Under the pieces are notes generated by a model that was not told the DNA's origin, made no database searches, and was given only the letters and a program-made list of their open reading frames with translations. This document shows, piece by piece, positions 15,012 to 19,099 of a stretch of 19,099 nucleotides of DNA. Within the stretch, counting starts at the first letter, position 1. Each line of letters opens with the position of its first letter. The position numbers were made by a program, and so were the translations under genes. The stretch comes from Chitinophagaceae bacterium (lineage in GTDB: Bacteria; Bacteroidota; Bacteroidia; Chitinophagales; Chitinophagaceae). The stretch is from positions 1 to 19,099 of the forward strand of contig DMRT01000011.1 in NCBI GenBank assembly GCA_003455235.1, read 5' to 3'.

Positions 15012-15614
15012 ATGAAAAAGACATACCTGCTAATTGTACTGGTTATACTGGCCGCTGCATCAGCTACGCCGCAGGGCAGCCGCAAACTCGACAAATACCT
15101 GAACATCCTCATTACCGGTCAACTGGATTCGGTGAGTTCCTTCTCCATCGATAAAACATTGGCTAAAAAAGCCGGTTGGGGCATCATCTACAACGCCTTC
15201 ACAAAAGCGTTCATCAGCAATGGCCTCCCCGTAGCCGAAAGAACCGCCACCATGCCGCTGCACAGTTATGCCCTTATCATCGACTATGAATACCATGGCA
15301 CACAGTTCAGCAACCTGCGTGGACAAATCGTTGACCTGGGCAACGGCGGACAGATCATCGGCACCGTTACCTACGAGCGGAAGTTTGAAGTGGAAGACCT
15401 TACCGCAGGCATTGCAGAAAACATCAAGGGCCGCAACCCGGTTGTTTATAAAGCGGCGCCCAGGAAGGAATCCGTTGCAGCCGAACCACAAAGCAGCCAG
15501 CAGCCAAAGTCAAAAGAGGCACGCCTGCGTGAACTGAAAGACCTGTACGAAAAACAACTCATCACTAAAGAAGATTACGAAAAGACCAAACAGAAAATAC
15601 TGGAAGAGCAATAA
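15012..15614 (+). CDS. Exported protein with C-terminal SHOCT-like domain
   Basis: The 200-aa product starts with a signal peptide (MKKTYLLIVLVILAAASA). A globular region at about 25-140 (ITGQLDSVSSFSIDKTLAKKAGWGIIYNAF, then YEYHGTQFSNLRGQIVDL) is not one I recognise. A Lys/Gln/Ser-rich linker at about 148-168 precedes a SHOCT-like helical tail at about 170-198 (LRELKDLYEKQLITKEDYEKTKQKILEE). SHOCT tails are thought to mediate oligomerisation or binding. Here the tail would be outside the cytoplasm if the signal peptide is functional. The start fits the signal sequence. It is transcribed toward the minus-strand gene at 15643, with 28 bp between stops. Confidence 0.82.
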   Translation: MKKTYLLIVLVILAAASATPQGSRKLDKYLNILITGQLDSVSSFSIDKTLAKKAGWGIIYNAFTKAFISNGLPVAERTATMPLHSYALIIDYEYHGTQFSNLRGQIVDLGNGGQIIGTVTYERKFEVEDLTAGIAENIKGRNPVVYKAAPRKESVAAEPQSSQQPKSKEARLRELKDLYEKQLITKEDYEKTKQKILEEQ

Positions 15615-15642
15615 TCATTTTGGATTAAACCGAAAATGTTTT

Positions 15643-15924
15643 TTATTCCCGGTCCGGTTGCACACCGATTTCATGGATGGATTTATTCAGTTCAGTGTTC
15701 AGCTTTTCCTGCTTGATCTTTTTACCAAGTTTATAGGCCTGCCGCAGGAATATCAACCCAATGAATAAAAGAAGGTGAGAACCCAGGAAGTAACCGATAT
15801 TATAGGCCGTATCACTGCCATAGGAAGAACCGGAAGAAAGTTCCAGCAGGTCGGTAAGCAGGTTAACCAGGATGAACAGGATCCCGATGATGATATAGAT
15901 GATGCGGCGTATTTTCATGGTCAA
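15643..15924 (-). CDS. Small two-TM membrane protein, hypothetical
   Basis: The 93-aa protein has a basic N-terminus (MTMKIRR) and two hydrophobic helices: about 8-27 (IIYIIIGILFILVNLLTDLL) and about 43-62 (IGYFLGSHLLLFIGLIFLRQ). A charged tail follows (KLGKKIKQEKLNTELNKSIHE). I do not recognise a family. The start could be the ATG at 15924 or the one two codons in. A good -7-like box upstream supports expression. It is divergent from the GNAT gene and convergent with the SHOCT-tail gene. Confidence 0.72.
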   Translation of the reverse strand: MTMKIRRIIYIIIGILFILVNLLTDLLELSSGSSYGSDTAYNIGYFLGSHLLLFIGLIFLRQAYKLGKKIKQEKLNTELNKSIHEIGVQPDRE

Positions 15925-15939
15925 CCTGATGGTGATGAT

Positions 15940-15947
15940 TAAAGATA
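15940..15947 (-). promoter_or_regulatory. Candidate -7 element for the two-TM protein gene
   Basis: On the minus strand the sequence reads TATCTTTA, matching five of six fixed positions of TAnnTTTG. It ends 15 nt before the ATG at 15924. A TTC about 21 bp upstream is a weak -33 candidate. Confidence 0.45.
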
Positions 15948-15998
15948 GGCATCTCTTGCTTTTTCCACGAAGTTGAACAGGCTCCGGTTCGGGTCCGG

Positions 15999-16029
15999 TT
16001 GTTCATACGCCGGAATTGGTGTTACTTTA
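15999..16029 (+). promoter_or_regulatory. Candidate promoter for the GNAT gene
   Basis: TTG (15999-16001), a 20-bp spacer and TTACTTTA (16022-16029), ending 19 nt before the ATG. The spacing equals that of the candidate at 14953-14983. Four of six fixed -7 positions match. Confidence 0.35.
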
Positions 16030-16048
16030 ATATCCTCTTCAGCACAAT

Positions 16049-16483
16049 ATGATCTTCAGGAAAGCAACATTGGCCGACACTTCCCCCATCACTGAATTAT
16101 CCGGGCAGCTGGGCTATCCCTCGTCTACTGAAAAAATGCAGGAACGTTTGCAACAGATGCTGGGCAATGATGATCATTGTATATACGTATGTGAGCAGGA
16201 TGCAAAAGTGACCGGCTGGATACATGCCTTCTATTCCCTCACAGTGGAATCGGACCCCTGTGTGGAAATAGCCGGGCTGGTAGTGGATGAAACACAACGC
16301 AGTAAAGGCATCGGCCGCATGCTCATCGGTAAAGTGGCCGCCTGGGCCCACGAAAAAAAAATCAGCCGCATCCGGGTACGATCGAGGATGACCCGTAAAG
16401 AAACACACCGGTTCTACTTAAAGAATGGGTTTACAGAAATAAAAGATCAAAAGGTATTCGACCTGCCGCTGGATCAGTCATAA
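16049..16483 (+). CDS. GNAT family N-acetyltransferase
   Basis: This 144-aa single-domain protein opens with IFRKATLADTSPITELSGQLGYP, a common GNAT start. It has motif A, LVVDETQRSKGIGRMLI (77-93), with the acetyl-CoA-binding R-x-K-G-x-G segment, and a C-terminal HRFYLKNGF motif (motif B region). It should transfer an acetyl group from acetyl-CoA to an amine in the cytoplasm; the substrate is unknown. Length is normal. Its last 10 bp overlap the 3' end of the convergent M48 protease gene. Confidence 0.92.
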   Translation: MIFRKATLADTSPITELSGQLGYPSSTEKMQERLQQMLGNDDHCIYVCEQDAKVTGWIHAFYSLTVESDPCVEIAGLVVDETQRSKGIGRMLIGKVAAWAHEKKISRIRVRSRMTRKETHRFYLKNGFTEIKDQKVFDLPLDQS

Positions 16484-17694
16484 GATCCCTTCATCAGTTT
16501 GATCACCGGGTTAAAAGGATCCAGCATACTGGCGGTATCATAACTCTCCTTCGCTTCTTTCTTCAGCCCCTGCGCTTTCTGCACCGATGCTTTTTGCAGG
16601 AACAGCCTGGCAGCCAGTTCCGGTTCGGGACCCATGGCCAGACCGATAGCAATATTCTCCAGCGACAGACTGTATTGTTTTTCACTTTCAAAGATGGCTG
16701 CACGCATCAGGTAGGCTTCGGGTAAAACGGGTTTATACTTGATGGCACTGTCGAGACAGTTGTATTGTGCCTGTACATTCCCCGCCGACTGGTAATACTT
16801 GGCCCGGTTCATCCATATCCATCCCACGTAGGGCGCCTGGTTAACCGCCATGCTGGTATACAGGTTGGCCATGGCATTATCATTAAGTGTGAGGTATAAC
16901 ACCCCCAGCTCACTGTTGATGCCTGCGTGTTTGGGATACAGCTGCTGCGCTTTTTTGAGCAACTCCAGTTTCTTTTTATGATTGGTCTGCACCTGTGCTT
17001 CATAAAAAACCCGTTCAGCCATCTGCCCGTCATCTGCTTCATTGAAAGCAAGGTTGGCATAGCCGCTTTTGTTGGCTGCTTCGTTCCAGCCACGCTCAAT
17101 AGCGAGGTAACGCTGCGCCCGTTTCGGGTGCGTGGGCGGTCCGTCGTTCTCTCCCAAAAAGCTGAACATGGCCTTGGCTTCTTCCCGGGAAGCGCCCAGT
17201 TTCTGCAGGATGAATCCGGCAAAGGCATCGGCTTCCAGTTCTTTATCGGGGCGGCTCCCATAACCACTGAGCGTGTGTCCATTTAAATGATGACCCAGCT
17301 CATGCGCCACCACGCCCATCACAAACCATTTGTTGGTATTCTTTTCGTATTGCTGCAGGAATAACCGGTCGAATACGATGTAGCGGTCGCTGCCCACGGA
17401 ATTTTCGAGGCATACGGCGCTGCAGTTATCCGACCCCGGAAAAGAATACAGCTTGATCTTATTCTGCAATCCCACCAAACCCAGTATCTTTTCGACGATG
17501 TCGTTCATCCACTTCATTTCTGTTTCTTCACTTACATTACCGGCAGGCGGTGGATCATAGGCTGCATTGCTGGTAAAAAAATTGCAGGCAAATACCCTGG
17601 GACTGTTGTAGGAGATTTCTTTTTTGTAGCGGAGCTGTGCATGAATGGCCGATGCCAGCAGGCATAGCCATGCAGCGATGAAGAACTTTTTCAT
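16474..17694 (-). CDS. Exported M48-family metalloprotease with C-terminal TPR-like region
   Basis: The 406-aa protein has a signal peptide (MKKFFIAAWLCLLASAIHA). The zinc motif is HELGH at 131-135 within VMGVVAHELGHHLNGH, and the third ligand is probably E152 in ELEADAFAG, the M48 ExxAD pattern. All metal ligands and the catalytic E132 are present. From about 225 to 390 there are helical repeats resembling TPRs (AEVF-type units such as LELLKKAQQLYPKHAGINSE and YNCLDSAIKYKPVLPEAYLM). M48 proteins with TPRs, such as BepA, act in periplasmic outer-membrane protein quality control, so a similar role is plausible but not shown. Unlike integral-membrane M48 proteases, there are no internal TM helices. 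Its 3' end overlaps the GNAT gene by 10 bp. Confidence 0.93.
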   Translation of the reverse strand: MKKFFIAAWLCLLASAIHAQLRYKKEISYNSPRVFACNFFTSNAAYDPPPAGNVSEETEMKWMNDIVEKILGLVGLQNKIKLYSFPGSDNCSAVCLENSVGSDRYIVFDRLFLQQYEKNTNKWFVMGVVAHELGHHLNGHTLSGYGSRPDKELEADAFAGFILQKLGASREEAKAMFSFLGENDGPPTHPKRAQRYLAIERGWNEAANKSGYANLAFNEADDGQMAERVFYEAQVQTNHKKKLELLKKAQQLYPKHAGINSELGVLYLTLNDNAMANLYTSMAVNQAPYVGWIWMNRAKYYQSAGNVQAQYNCLDSAIKYKPVLPEAYLMRAAIFESEKQYSLSLENIAIGLAMGPEPELAARLFLQKASVQKAQGLKKEAKESYDTASMLDPFNPVIKLMKGSYD

Positions 17695-17713
17695 TTGCTT
17701 TAGTTTGGAAAGG

Positions 17714-17721
17714 GAAAGTAC
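17714..17721 (-). promoter_or_regulatory. Candidate -7 element for the M48 protease gene
   Basis: On the minus strand the box reads GTACTTTC, containing TACTTTC, similar to the TACTTTG found upstream of the kinase. It ends 19 nt before the ATG at 17694. A TTT sits 20 bp upstream. The match to TAnnTTTG is only partial. Confidence 0.3.
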
Positions 17722-17768
17722 GAATTATGCCCGAACCGGTAAAAGAAGATATAGGCAGGCAATACGGA

Positions 17769-19099
17769 TTAATCTTTCTTCACAAACGAAGCCCGGTATT
17801 GTTCCTTACCCTGGCGGATAAGCAGCGTATAGACGCCATCGGGCAAATGCGATATACTGATGAAGCCGGCCCCGTCCATTTGTTTGTGCACCTGCATCAG
17901 CTTCCCATCGGTGCTGTAGATATCCGCTTCAAAACTTTGTGCATCGGCGCCGGCAAAACTGAAACGCAGGTTGCCATCCGTTACCGGGTTAGGTGCCACC
18001 AGCAGTTTGCCGGCTCTGCCATCGCCCATTACTGCTACAATATGACTGTAATAGTTTCTTCCGTCTGCAGTAATTTCTTTGATGCGGTAGTACCGGGTAT
18101 TTTTTTCAGCGGCATCGGCAAATACATAATCAGCCGTACTCATACCGCTGCCATTTACCAGGCCGGCAGCACTGAATGAACTTCCGTCGCTGCTTTTCTG
18201 TACTTCATACTTTGTATTGGGCTTCTCCCCGTTCACCTTCCAATTGAGCTGCACCCGGCCATTGTTTTTTATGGCCGTGAAGGAAAGCCATTTAACCGCC
18301 ACCACCCCGCCAACAAACAACGGTGTTTCCCACACGCCACGACCATAGGTAGCCACCCGCAACTTACCGGCATTGTACTGGATCTCCAGCTCATTCACAG
18401 CCACGGTGGGCAGGTTGCCGGTATAGTTTTGCCAGGTACTCATGGTATCGTTCTTATAATATACACCGGTGTTCATGCCAACATACAAACCCTGCACGGC
18501 GTTGTTCTCAATCACTACCGAACGGGCGGCTACCGAAGGCAGGCCGGTTGATATGGGAGTGAACGTGGCACCGGCATCGGTGGAGAGCTGCACGTTATTG
18601 GAACTGCCGGTAGTGGTGATGTATATCTTGTCGGGAATGCTGCGGTGTACACAGATATCGCTGATGGTTCCAGGTGCAGTACGGGTTACCCAGTTGGTAC
18701 CTCCATCGGTAGACACATATAAAGCATTACCTCTCGATGCATACAGGTAATTGGTGTTGGAAGGAGCCACGGCAATATCATCCAGTGCTGCGGTGATGGT
18801 GGCGCCCGAAAGCAATGTCCATGCACTGCCGCTGTTGGTGGAGCGGTAAAAGCCTGTCCACCCGCCATAGATGGTTGTTTCGGTAGTGGGGTGACTGGCG
18901 AGTGGCGTTACCCAGTTGCCGGCAGATGGTTTTGTTAAACCCGAGTAACTGTTGCCCCCGTTGGTAGAACGGTATAAAGAACCATTTTGTGAAGTGCCCC
19001 ATAAATTATTGGCGTTGGTAGGACTTACCAGTCCTTCCATTCCATCGGCGCCTAACCAATCCACCCAATTGCCGGCCGGTTTGCGTGCCACACTCCCAT
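17769..19099 (-). CDS. BNR-repeat (sortilin/VPS10-like) protein with type A T9SS sorting domain, N-terminus outside window
   Basis: The frame is open to the right edge, so the start is beyond the window; a GTG at 19091 in this frame is internal. About 443 residues are visible. The first 260 or so hold beta-propeller blades with Asp-box/BNR motifs (YRSTNGGNSY, YRSTNSGSAW, YVSTDGGTNW, QLSTDAGATF) and the phrase ATYGRGVWETPLF, which usually ends such propellers. An Fn3-like region follows at about 18011-18300 (VQLNWKVNGE, YEVQKSSDG, YYRIKEI). The last 80 residues (from LVAPNPVTDGN to SFVKKD) are a type A C-terminal sorting domain (Por secretion tail), which sends proteins through the type IX system. 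The product is probably secreted or surface-bound; the ligand or substrate is unknown. Confidence 0.93.
   Translation of the reverse strand, partial: GSVARKPAGNWVDWLGADGMEGLVSPTNANNLWGTSQNGSLYRSTNGGNSYSGLTKPSAGNWVTPLASHPTTETTIYGGWTGFYRSTNSGSAWTLLSGATITAALDDIAVAPSNTNYLYASRGNALYVSTDGGTNWVTRTAPGTISDICVHRSIPDKIYITTTGSSNNVQLSTDAGATFTPISTGLPSVAARSVVIENNAVQGLYVGMNTGVYYKNDTMSTWQNYTGNLPTVAVNELEIQYNAGKLRVATYGRGVWETPLFVGGVVAVKWLSFTAIKNNGRVQLNWKVNGEKPNTKYEVQKSSDGSSFSAAGLVNGSGMSTADYVFADAAEKNTRYYRIKEITADGRNYYSHIVAVMGDGRAGKLLVAPNPVTDGNLRFSFAGADAQSFEADIYSTDGKLMQVHKQMDGAGFISISHLPDGVYTLLIRQGKEQYRASFVKKD

Overview
This window looks like a chromosomal segment of a Bacteroidota member, most likely Chitinophagaceae or a close relative. 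The reasons are: a gliding-motility-type (type B) C-terminal sorting domain followed by a PorP/SprF-family protein, a type A sorting domain ending in KKD, no Shine-Dalgarno sequences at the starts, and several upstream boxes resembling the Bacteroidota -7 element TAnnTTTG. The family placement is inference. I see no phage, insertion-sequence, CRISPR, tRNA or rRNA signature.

Layout. (1) 1-3291, plus strand: the 3' part of a large secreted adhesin-like protein made of tandem 90-91 residue PKD-like repeats and ending in a type B sorting domain, then a PorP/SprF outer-membrane partner. (2) 3306-6444: a NarL-type response regulator and a soluble four-PAS HisKA_3 histidine kinase, divergently transcribed from a 220-bp AT-rich region with a perfect 8-bp dyad around a candidate promoter. 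(3) 6445-10289, minus strand: a four-gene, translationally coupled cluster (DoxX-like, DinB-like, NRDE/TANGO2-like, ATP-grasp), then a membrane-anchored alpha/beta hydrolase and a terminator. (4) 10290-11293: an exported YHS-domain protein flanked by two repeat elements, a 33-bp palindrome and an array of 7-bp units. (5) 11294-14527: an exported, full-length Tricorn-like S41 protease whose active-site residues are all present. (6) 14528-16483: a 60-aa membrane peptide, an exported protein with a SHOCT-like tail, a two-TM protein and a GNAT acetyltransferase. (7) 16474-19099, minus strand: an exported M48 protease with a TPR-like tail, and the C-terminal part of a BNR-repeat protein with a type A sorting domain.

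How the genes relate. Two different type IX secretion substrates (type B at the left end, type A at the right end) imply that the genome encodes a type IX secretion system, although its core genes are not here. The kinase and regulator very probably form a two-component system. Several products are exported (Tricorn-like protease, M48 protease, YHS protein, SHOCT-tail protein), so envelope processes dominate. No single clearly new defence or biosynthetic system is evident. The items most worth following up are the coupled DoxX-DinB-NRDE-ATP-grasp cluster, the dyad between kinase and regulator, and the two intergenic repeat elements. No gene-free stretch exceeds about 300 bases.
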